64,000 nucleotides of DNA, taken from NCBI GenBank assembly GCA_963655255.1, contig CAVKEB010000007.1, positions 1 through 64,000 of the forward strand. The letters are read 5' to 3'. Position numbers and translations under genes: made by a program. The notes beneath the pieces were generated by a model. The model made no database searches. It was not told where the DNA came from and worked only from the letters and a program-made list of their open reading frames with translations. The stretch is from CAG-791 sp963655255. Lineage in GTDB: Bacteria; Bacillota; Clostridia; Lachnospirales; Lachnospiraceae. Each line of letters opens with the position of its first letter. Positions within the stretch are counted from its first letter, which is position 1. Shown here in pieces: positions 26,524 to 35,685 of this stretch.

Positions 26524-27639
26524 CTACTCCGGGAACGTGTACGCATCCTCAAAATGCCACAGCGCATCCGCGTCATAGGAATCCGGCAGCTTCTCCCAGC
26601 CGTCTCCGGTATCAATGTACCACAACCCTTCGCCGTCATCGTACTCCATCCATCCGTAATCGCCGTAGTCATCGGAGATTCCTTCCACCCAGTACTGCCA
26701 TTGAGCCGGTGATACATCGGTATTGAACCAGAAATACGTTCCGGTTTCACTGTCATAGTAATTGCCATCTGAGCCGAGTGGGCAGGATCTTCCGATCGCA
26801 TCCACATAGAGTTCCTCCGGCAGCTCCGCCGGATAGTCAGAATCCGACGAATCCGTTTCCTGATCCCACTGAGAATCCTCTTCCGAAACGTTCACCTCCT
26901 GCACCTGCATGCTGCCGGTTTCTTCTTCATTCCAAAGAGAGACAAATGTCCACGCGAATTTTATGAAGAATAAGACGACCACAATGCCGATGATGATTCC
27001 CGCCAGAGAGGATTTTCCCTTTCCTGTCTCCTCTGAAGAAGCCGTCCCGTTCCCCTCTTTTGCTGACGTTCTTTCCTGCCTCCCGGCTTCGTCCGTAGCC
27101 TGCACGGACAGCGGCGCTCCGCAATTCGGGCAGTTCGGCAGTGCGCCGCCTTCCCACTTGATCTTGACGGTGGATCCGCAGTATTCACACTTGCAGATCG
27201 TCTGTTCATCCTTGATCAGGACGCTGTCGTAATGGTTTCCGTCCTCATCGTAATATCCCGCCTTGTAGCGGGTTCCTTCACTTTCCCACCCGATCGGATA
27301 ATATACGTAGTCGTGGTGATGGCAGGCATACCGGGTCGGATCCGGCCCCTGGTAGAACCTCGGCTGATTCCGTCTGGAGCGATACACCGGCACATAGGTG
27401 TGATCACCGCGGTTTCCGGCCGTCCAGGTCTTCCTCGCTGAAGCGGAATAGGAAGAATGACTGGTCTGCGAATGCCGACTGGCAGAAGAACCCGAGGAAT
27501 GCCTCGAAGGTCCTCCGGAGGAGCGCCCTGATGAGAATCCGGACGAATGGCTGGAAGAACTCGACGAAAAGCTCGATGAGTGACTCGACGAAGAATGACT
27601 CGATGAGGAATGGCTGGAAGAAGAATGTCCGCTCGGCAT
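26524..27639 (-). CDS. Ser/His-repeat zinc-ribbon membrane protein of unknown function
   Basis: A 371-residue protein I cannot assign. Residues 1-65 are repeats of HSSSS, almost only Ser, His and Gly. A region with three YY/DYVYYP-type aromatic motifs follows. A zinc ribbon sits at about 150-175 (CKCEYCG ... CPNCG). After a polar linker there is one membrane helix (about 208-232) and an acidic C-terminal domain of 130 residues (DYGWMEYDDGEGLWYIDTGDGWEKLP) rich in Asp, Trp and Tyr. No signal peptide is visible, so the Ser/His part and ribbon are probably cytosolic and the acidic part outside. The His repeats could bind metal; that is conjecture. The 218 bases to the left hold no gene. Confidence 0.75.
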   Translation of the reverse strand: MPSGHSSSSHSSSSHSSSSHSSSFSSSSSSHSSGFSSGRSSGGPSRHSSGSSASRHSQTSHSSYSASARKTWTAGNRGDHTYVPVYRSRRNQPRFYQGPDPTRYACHHHDYVYYPIGWESEGTRYKAGYYDEDGNHYDSVLIKDEQTICKCEYCGSTVKIKWEGGALPNCPNCGAPLSVQATDEAGRQERTSAKEGNGTASSEETGKGKSSLAGIIIGIVVVLFFIKFAWTFVSLWNEEETGSMQVQEVNVSEEDSQWDQETDSSDSDYPAELPEELYVDAIGRSCPLGSDGNYYDSETGTYFWFNTDVSPAQWQYWVEGISDDYGDYGWMEYDDGEGLWYIDTGDGWEKLPDSYDADALWHFEDAYTFPE

Positions 27640-27802
27640 GATATCGTTTCCTTTCTTTATGTTATTCTTTATCCCAATATATCATAGGAAAATCTGAATA
27701 CAGGAAAACTCTGTAAACAGGATTTTCCGTGATGAAAGCGCAATTTTTCTCACGGGAGACGGCCGCGCTCACTGCCTGTTCTGAACTTTTCTCACAAAAC
27801 AG

Positions 27803-29431
27803 CTAAAATCTCCCGTATACTTCCCGTTCCGAGGCAAGAAGTGCCTCTTCTTCCTCACGGAACTTCTGAAGGAACGGCGTATCCAGAAGATCCTCCAGTT
27901 CCTTCTGATCCCGAGCCGCACCCTCCGGGGTCATGTTCCAGTATTTTTCCGGAGCGCCCTTCAGGCCCATTTTCTCCAGTTCCTGCCGAAGGTTCCCGTA
28001 TCTGCTGCAGAAGTTCTCGTAATCATGTTCTGTCCTGCAGCTGTCTTCGCGCTGATTCGCGGCGGCCTCACAAGCCGCCCCCTGCTTCTTTTTTTCTTCC
28101 CCGCCCTGCGTATCTTCCGAATTCCGCATGATCCCCGCGTTCTGTACGTGATCCGTCGAGGGTGCTTTCGTCCAGGCTTTCTCCGCCATAGCGGAAAGAC
28201 GCGGAAACAGCTGGAATGCAGCACGATTCAAATCCGTCACCCGCTCCGCCCAGAGCGGGCACTCAATTCCCCAGACCTGCTCTTCCCGGTCCTTCAGGTA
28301 GTCCGGAACCGGGTCAAAAGCGATGATTTTCTTCACATCAATGGTTGAATACGGATAATCCAGATAGCAGAAATCCGTTGTGGACTGAACGATCCTTCCG
28401 CCGCGCGATGTGAATTCCTCGATCAGATCCTTGTCTCCAAGCCACATCTGAACAGCGATTTTCGGAGAGAGCTTCTCTCCCCGGAGAACATCATTCCAGA
28501 CCAGTGCATGCCGCCCCTTCTCTTCCAGGTAATCCGCCATGCTCCGCACCAGCCACTGCTGCAGCGCATTCTCGTCAGAAAGGCCGAGCTCCCGGATTTT
28601 CGCCTGGCACCTCGGGCAGTTTCTCCAGTGGACCTTCACCGCTTCGTCTCCTCCAAGATGAAGATAGGAATACGGGAACAGCTCCATGTATTCATCGAGA
28701 ATGTCCCGCAGCAGGAAGGCCGTTTTCTCATTTCCCGCACACAGAATTTCTCTGAAAATGCCGCCGGTGATCTGAACCTGCAGTTCTCCGGGATCCGTTC
28801 CCTCACAGCTGTATTCCGGATACGCAGCAAGGAGCGCGCTCTCGTGCCCCGGAATTTCCAGCTCCGGCACGACATCAATGAAGCGATCCGCCGCATATGC
28901 CACAATCTCGCGGATATCGTCCTGCGTAAAAAAGTCGTGCGTCTCTTTCGGTTCCGGGATCCTGGCAAAATCCGCTTTTCCTCTTCTGGCTCCGATTTCG
29001 GTCAGTTTCGGATATTTGCGGATTTCGATCCGCCATCCCTGATCATCCGTAAGATGCCAGTGAAACTTATTGAGCTTCAGGAGCGCTGCCGCATCCAGAA
29101 GTCGCTTGATGTCCTCTTTCGGCAGGAAGTGGCGGCTGGAATCCAGCATAAAGCCGCGATACGAAAAGCGCGGCGCATCCGTGATCTCCATGCAGGGAAT
29201 CTCCCCGCCGAACTGATTCTTCAGCTGGCAGAGAGTCTGTTTTCCATAGAAAATTCCGGCAGGCGCCCCCGCAAGCCGGATGCCATCCTCACAAATGTCC
29301 AGGCGATAACCTTCCGGATTGTCCTGAACCTCTTTTTCCTTAACCTGCAGGCGATCACTGCACCTGCACCATCCTTCCTTCCGGATTACCTCATTCGGAT
29401 ACGGAATCAGCTGTAAAATTGTATGATCCAT
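27803..29431 (-). CDS. Beta-N-acetylhexosaminidase, GH20
   Basis: A 542-residue glycoside hydrolase of family 20 without a signal peptide, so it likely acts on imported oligosaccharides. The N-terminal domain 2 (about 1-95) leads into the barrel at FSYRGFMLDSSRHFLPKEDIKRLLD. HWHLTDDQGWRIEI (about residue 125) and the catalytic pair in YLHLGGDEAVKVHW (Asp-Glu, about residues 259-260) are intact; the Asp polarises the acetamido group and the Glu is the acid. The C-terminus (from about 425) is a helical, charged extension. A hairpin repeat of family H2 lies about 100 bases upstream. Confidence 0.92.
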   Translation of the reverse strand: MDHTILQLIPYPNEVIRKEGWCRCSDRLQVKEKEVQDNPEGYRLDICEDGIRLAGAPAGIFYGKQTLCQLKNQFGGEIPCMEITDAPRFSYRGFMLDSSRHFLPKEDIKRLLDAAALLKLNKFHWHLTDDQGWRIEIRKYPKLTEIGARRGKADFARIPEPKETHDFFTQDDIREIVAYAADRFIDVVPELEIPGHESALLAAYPEYSCEGTDPGELQVQITGGIFREILCAGNEKTAFLLRDILDEYMELFPYSYLHLGGDEAVKVHWRNCPRCQAKIRELGLSDENALQQWLVRSMADYLEEKGRHALVWNDVLRGEKLSPKIAVQMWLGDKDLIEEFTSRGGRIVQSTTDFCYLDYPYSTIDVKKIIAFDPVPDYLKDREEQVWGIECPLWAERVTDLNRAAFQLFPRLSAMAEKAWTKAPSTDHVQNAGIMRNSEDTQGGEEKKKQGAACEAAANQREDSCRTEHDYENFCSRYGNLRQELEKMGLKGAPEKYWNMTPEGAARDQKELEDLLDTPFLQKFREEEEALLASEREVYGRF

Positions 29432-29525
29432 TTCATTGTCCCCCTCTGAAAAAGCTTCTCTTTTCAGTTTATACTCTGCCCTCCGTTTTTCCTATAGATA
29501 AATGACAGGTAACCATTCCGCAGGC

Positions 29526-29576
29526 TGATTTCAATCGTAAATGTGCCCACAGGCGGTCAATTCCTCCTTGAAATCA
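29526..29576. repeat. Long interrupted hairpin repeat, copy 2 (family H2)
   Basis: TGATTTCAA (29526-29534) pairs with TTGAAATCA (29568-29576). The interior GTAAATGTGCCCACAGGCGG is nearly the same as in the reverse complement of the 9299-9359 copy. It lies upstream of the GH20 gene and of the 29-codon frame on the other strand. Confidence 0.7.
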
Positions 29577-29630
29577 ATATTGTGCTTTTCAAAAAAAGAA
29601 AAAATTCATTTTTTGAAAGTGAGCAGCTAT

Positions 29631-29720
29631 ATGAAGACAATAACGCGAGCCAAACATCCGAAATATAGCTATGAAGGAATCGAAATTCATGATATAGCCG
29701 ATTGGCTGCTGCAAGAATAA
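29631..29720 (+). CDS. Possible 29-residue small protein
   Basis: An ATG-started frame of 29 codons encoding a polar peptide that ends HDIADWLLQE. It is followed within six bases by a strong rho-independent terminator with a plus-strand T-run, which suggests a short rightward transcript. The ribosome binding site is poor (GAAAGTGAG) and no clear promoter is seen. It could be a genuine micropeptide, the remnant of a longer gene, or an untranslated small RNA. Confidence 0.35.
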   Translation: MKTITRAKHPKYSYEGIEIHDIADWLLQE

Positions 29721-29725
29721 GCAAG

Positions 29726-29769
29726 AAAATATCTCCATCATTCTCTTTTGAAATGATGGAGATATTTTT
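29726..29769. terminator. Strong bidirectional terminator
   Basis: AAATATCTCCATCATT pairs over 16 bp with AATGATGGAGATATTT around a 9-base loop, ending in TTTTTA on the plus strand and TTTTCTT on the minus strand. It ends the leftward gene at 29806 and any rightward small transcript. Confidence 0.8.
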
Positions 29770-29805
29770 ATGTCTATGGAGATCCGGATCCTCCGGCTTT
29801 CCTTT

Positions 29806-30378
29806 TCAGCCGGTCAGAAGTTCCGGATGTTTCTGCAAATACTGCTGTGCGATGATTTTCTGCACCGGATCGAAATTGCTGAAGTCAACCTTTTCCGATA
29901 CCGGGTCCACCAGAAAAATATAATCCGATTTTCCCCGGACACAGAAGGTTGGTTCCGCAATATATACCTGATCGGCAACGGATTCCTCTAGGTGGCAGCG
30001 GCGCAGCACCTTCCGGATGGTATGATCCAGCTGCATCTGCTGCTGAATCTCCCGATCCGTATCTTCCGTACTGCGGTTCACATTGATGAGCTTCTCTGCG
30101 GGCAGTTCCCGTGTTTCCAGCATGAAATTCCGCCCGCTGCTGCTCCCGGGAAGGGCCATGACCGCGATATTCTCGCTCACACAGCTGCACAGGAACTGAA
30201 ATTCTTCTCCGGTTTCCCGAACCCGGAAAATCTTCCTCCGATACGGAATGTAATACGTATCATCCGGATAGATTCTGGTTCTGCCGTATTTCAGAATCGC
30301 CGGAACCGTGCTCAGAAATGCCGACAGGATTTTAATCGGATCTTTCCCGTTTTTTCTCGCAAGAACGATGTGTTCCAT
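29806..30378 (-). CDS. Protein of unknown function (190 residues)
   Basis: I do not recognise this protein. It has no membrane segment or signal peptide. Residues 1-25 are basic; the centre has a Phe/Cys-rich strand (EFQFLCSCVSENIAVMALPG) followed by a charged helix (STEDTDREIQQQMQLDHTIRKVLRRC); the C-terminus ends in a helical HPELLTG tail. ATG 30378 is chosen over a longer frame to 30417 because GAGGAAG lies six bases upstream. It follows the Na+ symporter gene by 43 bases, so it is probably cotranscribed with it and GH31. Confidence 0.7.
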   Translation of the reverse strand: MEHIVLARKNGKDPIKILSAFLSTVPAILKYGRTRIYPDDTYYIPYRRKIFRVRETGEEFQFLCSCVSENIAVMALPGSSSGRNFMLETRELPAEKLINVNRSTEDTDREIQQQMQLDHTIRKVLRRCHLEESVADQVYIAEPTFCVRGKSDYIFLVDPVSEKVDFSNFDPVQKIIAQQYLQKHPELLTG

Positions 30379-30421
30379 GTAAATCTTCCTCAGAATCCAT
30401 TGTCTGGTCTGCCTCAATCCG

Positions 30422-32056
30422 TCAGATCAGAGACAACACGATCACAATCACAATGAAGTACGCAATCAGGGCATAGCTGATCTTGTCCACCTTGCCCGGA
30501 ATGACATAATAGCCATCCTCATCCTTCTCTGCAATCTTGCCTGCTGCAGCAAGTTTGGTGACGTAGCCGATGGTCAGTTCACTTCCAACTGCAGTGTCGA
30601 ACCGGAAATTCTCGTCCAGAGCCTCGCGGGCCTGCTTCTTCTCATCCGTGATCCGGCTCACGATATAGCCGACTGCGACAGCGAACAGGAAACCGAGGAA
30701 GTTCCACCACAGTGAACCGATGGACGTGAACTTGAACATATACAGGTCAATGGCAAGTCCCGCGATGACTGCCGCAATGCAGCCCTTCTGATTTGCCTTC
30801 TTGCAGAATACCGCCAGCACAAAGGCAGAGAGCAGGCAGGGATAGAACAGCGGTCCGATCGTATTGATGATATCCAGAACGCCGCCGAGACCGCCGAGGA
30901 ACAGGGCGACCACTGTGGCAAAAACACCCCACACCAGCGTCATCAGCCGGGAAACCTTCAGGCACTTCTCATCATCCGCCTTCGGATTGATCTTCTTGTA
31001 AATGTCGTTGACGCTGACCGTTGCAAGAGAATTCAGTGCCGAATCCAGACTGGACATACCTGCGGCAAAGACGCCCGCAGTGACAAGTCCCGCAATACCG
31101 ACCGGAAGATATTTCGATACGAAAGTCAGCATAACCATGTCGGAATTCTCGAACTGCTGTCCGTTGTAGGCACTGTACAGGCAGATTCCGGAGAACAGGA
31201 ACAGCAGCGTCTGCAGCGGTGCGATGAAACCGGAGAATGCAAGAGACAGCTTGGATTCACGGATGTTCTTGGCCGTCAGCACTCTCTGAATCTGGCTCTG
31301 GTCTGTGCCAAGGTAAGCCAGATACAGGAAGCCCGATCCGAACAATCCGCCCCAGAAGGTGTAGGAATCCTTCATGTTGAAGGAATAATCCAGTCCGGTC
31401 AGAAGGCCGGCTCCCGACGCATTGGAGAGGATCGTTCCAAGGCCTCCGTCCACCGTAAAGATCGGGATCACGATAGCCAGGACAACACCGAAATAGATGA
31501 TGAACATCTGCACGACATCCGTCCAGATGACTGCGGAAATGCCGCCCGTTACGGTATAGATGATGGCGATGATTCCCATCAGAAGAACCGCGGTCTTGGT
31601 CGGCAGGCCCGTGATGGTGGACAGCGCGAGCGCAGGAGCGAACAGCACGACTGCCGTCTGCAGGCCTCTGGAAAGCAGGAAAATCACGGCCAGCAGCGTT
31701 CTTGATTTGGATCCGAACCGCTTCTCCAGATATTCATAGACACTGACCACCTTTGTGTTATAGAAAAACGGAACAAACGTGGTCATCAGAATTGCCATGA
31801 CAACCGGGAACTGGAACATGAACGTCACACGGTGCAGGCCGCTGGTATAGCCCCATCCCGGCATACCGATGAAGGATGCCGCCGAGCACTGTGTTGCCAG
31901 AACGGACAGGCCGATCGCCCACCATGGAATTCTTCTTCCTCCAAGGAAATAATCCCTGGTTGTCTTGTTCGTTTTCCCCATCTTCGAGCCAAGATACATC
32001 ATGGCCGCAAAGTACAGAATCAGAACAGCCCAGTTTACTACTCCGAAACTACTCAT
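30422..32056 (-). CDS. Sodium:solute symporter (SSS family)
   Basis: A 544-residue symporter with about 13-14 helices, N-terminus outside, typical of SSSF. Motifs: GGRRIPWWAIGLSVLATQCSAASFIGMPGWGYTSG (residues 40-75) in the first core helices and AGMSSLDSALNSLATVSVNDIYKKI (about residue 335), the conserved segment with the second sodium site. Its partner in the operon is an intracellular-type GH31 glycosidase, so the cargo is probably a glycoside or disaccharide. The gap to the GH31 gene is 101 bases. Confidence 0.9.
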   Translation of the reverse strand: MSSFGVVNWAVLILYFAAMMYLGSKMGKTNKTTRDYFLGGRRIPWWAIGLSVLATQCSAASFIGMPGWGYTSGLHRVTFMFQFPVVMAILMTTFVPFFYNTKVVSVYEYLEKRFGSKSRTLLAVIFLLSRGLQTAVVLFAPALALSTITGLPTKTAVLLMGIIAIIYTVTGGISAVIWTDVVQMFIIYFGVVLAIVIPIFTVDGGLGTILSNASGAGLLTGLDYSFNMKDSYTFWGGLFGSGFLYLAYLGTDQSQIQRVLTAKNIRESKLSLAFSGFIAPLQTLLFLFSGICLYSAYNGQQFENSDMVMLTFVSKYLPVGIAGLVTAGVFAAGMSSLDSALNSLATVSVNDIYKKINPKADDEKCLKVSRLMTLVWGVFATVVALFLGGLGGVLDIINTIGPLFYPCLLSAFVLAVFCKKANQKGCIAAVIAGLAIDLYMFKFTSIGSLWWNFLGFLFAVAVGYIVSRITDEKKQAREALDENFRFDTAVGSELTIGYVTKLAAAGKIAEKDEDGYYVIPGKVDKISYALIAYFIVIVIVLSLI

Positions 32057-32157
32057 TTTGTTATTCCCCTCCTTGTTGTGAATGCGTTCCGCGCTGCCGT
32101 TTCCCGCTCTGTCCGCCCCTGCCTGCGGGCCCCCGCGTGAAACCGCGCGTGAAACCT

Positions 32158-34206
32158 TTATCTATTGCCGAGAAGATCCGCCAGCTCTCTGGTTCTGGCG
32201 TAGACAGGAATCACATCAAGCGGTGCTTTGACCGCCGCGCGTCCTCCACCAGCCACTTCACTGCCGTCTTCTACTGCAAACCAGTTTCCCTCCGGGAACC
32301 ACACTTCTCTCTCCTGCGTTCCCTGTTCCGTTACCGGCGCGACCAGAAGCTCGTTTCCGAACATGTACTGATCCTCCGCCTCGTACGCTTCGCGCCGGTC
32401 CGGATAGACATAGAACATCGGCCGGATCAGGGGCGTTCCCTTTTCATGCGCCTCTGTCATAAGCTCCGCTACATACGGCCGCATTCTTTCTCTCATCAGA
32501 AGATATTTCTTCAGAATTTCATAGACATCCTCGCCGTAGGACCAGAGCTCATTCGGTGAGCCCGATGTGTACTTCCACGCCTTCGCATTCCCAGCCACGA
32601 ACGACTTTCCTTCCACCGCGCTGACCTTCGGCTCCCGGAATCCATGCATCCGCAGGACCGGACAAAACGCCGCGAACTCGAACCACCGCACGAGACATTC
32701 CCGAAAAACAGGATCCGCTGCGTTTCCTCCGTGGAACCCGCCGATATCCGTTGTCCACCACGGCATCCCGGCGATGCTCATGCTCTGCGCCGCGTAAATC
32801 TGTGTTTTCAGAATCTCGAAATTGGATGCCACATCCCCGGTCCATACGAGAGCGCCGTACCGTTGGGATCCGGCCCAGGCACAGCGGCAAAGACTTACAA
32901 TGTCCGTCTCTCCCTCGCGCTTTCTTCCCTCATACACCATTCTCGCGAATTCTCTCGGATAGATATTGCCGCTCTCCAGATCGCTGCCCGCATAGAAACG
33001 GTAATTCCGATAGGTATATCCGGAGACCTCCGGCTCACATTCATCCAGCCAGAAAAGATGAATGCCCTTGTCATAGTAATCGCGCTTCAGATGATCCCAG
33101 ACATAGTCCCGTGCCGCCGGATTGGTCGCATCGAAATAAGTGTCCTTATTCTTGATGCCCAGCCTCGGCCCGTATTCCGTTCGCAGCAGATATCCTTTTT
33201 CTTCCAGCTCGCGGTAATTCTCACTTTCCTCTTCGACCGTCGGCCACACCGAAATCATGACCTCGATCCCCATCTCCCGCAGTTCTTTTACCATCTGCTC
33301 CGGATCCGGCCAGAGTTCCGGGTCGAATTTCCAGTCCCCCTGTGCCGTCCAATGGAAGAAGTCAATGACAATGACGCTGAGCGGAAGATTTCTTCTCTTG
33401 TATTCCCGGGCAACCTCCAGAACCTCCTTCTGGGTGCGGTAACGAAGCTTGCTCTGCCAAAGCCCGGTCCCATATGACGGCATCTGCGGAACATGTCCGG
33501 CTGCGTCCGCAAAGTGCTCTTCAATTTCTTCCGGACTGTCCCCCGCCGTGATCCAGTAATCCAGCTGCTTCGTCGACTCTGCCCGCCACTCCGTCATGTT
33601 GCGCCCGAACGAAGCGTATCCGATCGCCGGATTGTTCCACAAAAAGCCATAGCCTTCCGAAGAAATCAGAAACGGCACACTGACCTGCGAATTTCTCTGC
33701 GCGAGCTCCAGCTTGCAGCCCTTCAGATTCAAAAACGGCAGGCCATACTGCCCCATGCCATAGAACCTTTCGCCTTCCTTTGCCACAAAATGCGCCGTCA
33801 GCATGTAATCATTCGTCCCGAGGTGCGGCTCATACTGCCTGGACGGAATTTCCAAAGCGCTGTCCGGATCCTGTTCATAATTTCTCCGGCGAAAGCGGTT
33901 TTTATCGTATTCTTCCAGTAAAACCTTCCCGTCCGCTTTTCGGAAAATCAGCCTTCCCGTAGAACAGATCTCGCAGATCAGTTTCCCATTCCGGATGGTC
34001 CCCCGGTCATTTTCCTCATCAATTTCGATTTCGGCCTTCTGCCTGTCCACAGGAAGCAGCGCGGACAGACTTGCCTCTTCCCCGTCCTCACGAAAACGGT
34101 TGTTCTGCGTTGCCCGGATGCGAAAGCTGTCTGCCCCCCACGGCTCTATCCGAAGCAGTTCCTTGTCAAAGCGCCTGCAAAGTGCCTGTTCCTCTCTCCA
34201 AATCAT
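32158..34206 (-). CDS. Glycoside hydrolase family 31 (alpha-glycosidase)
   Basis: A 682-residue retaining alpha-glycosidase, possibly alpha-xylosidase or alpha-glucosidase, without signal peptide. The N-terminal beta-sandwich (1-230) leads to the barrel. The nucleophile Asp lies in HLFWLDECEPE (about residue 400) and the acid/base Asp in YGALVWTGDVASNF (about residue 467), followed by MPWWTTDIGGF. ATG 34206 is preferred because GGAGGG is six bases upstream; an upstream frame to 34305 runs through the operator region and has no site. It is the first gene of the operon with the symporter, diverging from a LacI-type regulator. Confidence 0.9.
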   Translation of the reverse strand: MIWREEQALCRRFDKELLRIEPWGADSFRIRATQNNRFREDGEEASLSALLPVDRQKAEIEIDEENDRGTIRNGKLICEICSTGRLIFRKADGKVLLEEYDKNRFRRRNYEQDPDSALEIPSRQYEPHLGTNDYMLTAHFVAKEGERFYGMGQYGLPFLNLKGCKLELAQRNSQVSVPFLISSEGYGFLWNNPAIGYASFGRNMTEWRAESTKQLDYWITAGDSPEEIEEHFADAAGHVPQMPSYGTGLWQSKLRYRTQKEVLEVAREYKRRNLPLSVIVIDFFHWTAQGDWKFDPELWPDPEQMVKELREMGIEVMISVWPTVEEESENYRELEEKGYLLRTEYGPRLGIKNKDTYFDATNPAARDYVWDHLKRDYYDKGIHLFWLDECEPEVSGYTYRNYRFYAGSDLESGNIYPREFARMVYEGRKREGETDIVSLCRCAWAGSQRYGALVWTGDVASNFEILKTQIYAAQSMSIAGMPWWTTDIGGFHGGNAADPVFRECLVRWFEFAAFCPVLRMHGFREPKVSAVEGKSFVAGNAKAWKYTSGSPNELWSYGEDVYEILKKYLLMRERMRPYVAELMTEAHEKGTPLIRPMFYVYPDRREAYEAEDQYMFGNELLVAPVTEQGTQEREVWFPEGNWFAVEDGSEVAGGGRAAVKAPLDVIPVYARTRELADLLGNR

Positions 34207-34286
34207 TGCTGCCCTCCGCATATTTTTTCTTCTGAACTGGATTTCATGATAATTTTCATCGTCATCATATTCAATATTGTTTCGTT

Positions 34287-34335
34287 TTAACACGTGTAAA
34301 TTCATCGCTTTGCATAGTTACACGTGTTAACTTTT
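34287..34335. promoter_or_regulatory. Paired LacI-type operators between GH31 and its regulator
   Basis: Two near-palindromes share the core ACACGTGT, centred near 34294 and 34324, 30 bp or about three helical turns apart: TTAACACGTGTAAA and GTTACACGTGTTAAC. A central CG and odd half-sites are typical of LacI-family operators. The LacI-type gene at 34624 is the obvious candidate. The remaining 34336-34474 has no recognised feature. Confidence 0.65.
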
Positions 34336-34474
34336 GTTCACAAAACCATAGCCTCGCGTTATACTGTATTTATTTCATCCGACCATGGATTTCATTTAAA
34401 CCTGATGCTTATTTACAACTGCCGGCCCCATCGTGCCCGGCCCGCAGGGAGCCATCCACATCAGGATTTGCTAT

Positions 34475-34651
34475 ATGTCCATGGCCGTAAAAGATACCAT
34501 CCGGTATCTTCGAGTGTCAGGGACTCTGACCGACAACGTTAAGGATTCCCGCTGGGATATTCGAAATGTGTTGAACCGTTACCTCGAAAATAGTAAAGAT
34601 TTGATTCAGAAGGGAGCTGACTTATGTCTGGCGAAAGCTATCGGCGCATGA
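34475..34651 (+). CDS. Possible short upstream frame before the LacI regulator
   Basis: A 58-codon frame starting ATG-TCC-ATG behind CAGGA, encoding a charged, helix-prone peptide (VKDSRWDIRNVLNRYLENSK), which overlaps the first 28 bases of the regulator gene in another frame. The region also has a perfect hairpin AAGATACC-ATCC-GGTATCTT (34491-34510). It may be a translated leader or a chance frame. Confidence 0.25.
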   Translation: MSMAVKDTIRYLRVSGTLTDNVKDSRWDIRNVLNRYLENSKDLIQKGADLCLAKAIGA

Positions 34652-35685
34652 CACTGGAGGAGATTGCAGAGAAAATTCATGTCTCCCGGACAACGATCTA
34701 TAACGTTGTAAACAACAAAGGCTCCGTCAGTCAGAAAACACGCCGGATCGTTCTGGATGCTCTGAAGGAATGTCACTACATTCCCAATCAAAACGCCAGA
34801 GACCTTGCCATGAACAAGCGGATTCCCATTGCCCTCCTCGATTACGATTCCCTGAATGCCACTTATTTCCGGCCCGCGATTACCAAGGGTGTGGAACAGG
34901 CTCTGGAGAAATACGGCGACAACGGAATGGAAGTCAAGGTCTACACGGCCAACCAGAATGTCCCGGAGGAGCAGAGGGATTTCCTTCATATTGCAAGACA
35001 GCAGGGCATCCGGAATTTCGTCATTGTCGCCGCCAATCCCGGTGAGATGAAGGAAGAAGCGAGAAACCTCCGCGCAGAGGGATGTCACGTGGTCATGCTG
35101 AGCAAACCTGTCCCGGGCAATGACTACGACGCCTTCATCGGCATTGACGATTACAAGACCGGAACCATCGCCGGTGAACTCATGGGAAAAATGCTGCCGG
35201 AGCACGGGACCGTTCAGATTCTGATGGGAAAGCGCTCTTATTCCAGCACTGATTCTCTCATCGCGCGCTGCAACGGCTTTTCGGATGTACTGAAAAGCGA
35301 TTTCCGGAATCTTACTCTGCTTCATCCCATTGAAGAGCTGAACACCCGGAATGACATTTACCTGGCTCTGGACCGTATTCTTGACTTTACCGAGATCAAG
35401 GGAATTTTCGATCTGACCTATCACCCGGACATCGTGGCGTCCTATATTCGCGAAAACTGCTCAAAGCGTCCCCGGTTGATCTGCATGGACCTTTTCCCGG
35501 AGCTCATTCCCTATGTTTCCGACGGAACCGTGGATGCCGTTATTTTTCAGGATATTGCAAAGCAAGCCGAAACAGCATGTGAAATGCTGTTCCGGCTTGC
35601 ATGCTACGGCGAGGAAATTCTCTCCGGGAATCACGATTCCAAACTGTCTATTGTGATTAAAAGCAATCTGTCATGCTTCCGCTGA
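34624..35685 (+). CDS. LacI-family transcriptional regulator
   Basis: A 353-residue regulator. The N-terminal helix-turn-helix MTLEEIAEKIHVSRTTIYNVVNNKGSVSQKTRRIV (residues 9-43) matches LacI, although the usual hinge sequence is replaced by YIPNQNARDLAMNKR. A periplasmic-binding-protein-like sensor domain follows. It differs from most LacI proteins in that PNQNARDLA is kept but the sensor begins IPIALLDYDS. It diverges from the GH31/symporter operon and probably controls it through the paired operators. The start follows AGAAGGGAG. Its stop overlaps the tail of the GH127 gene by 15 bases. Confidence 0.88.
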   Translation: MSGESYRRMTLEEIAEKIHVSRTTIYNVVNNKGSVSQKTRRIVLDALKECHYIPNQNARDLAMNKRIPIALLDYDSLNATYFRPAITKGVEQALEKYGDNGMEVKVYTANQNVPEEQRDFLHIARQQGIRNFVIVAANPGEMKEEARNLRAEGCHVVMLSKPVPGNDYDAFIGIDDYKTGTIAGELMGKMLPEHGTVQILMGKRSYSSTDSLIARCNGFSDVLKSDFRNLTLLHPIEELNTRNDIYLALDRILDFTEIKGIFDLTYHPDIVASYIRENCSKRPRLICMDLFPELIPYVSDGTVDAVIFQDIAKQAETACEMLFRLACYGEEILSGNHDSKLSIVIKSNLSCFR

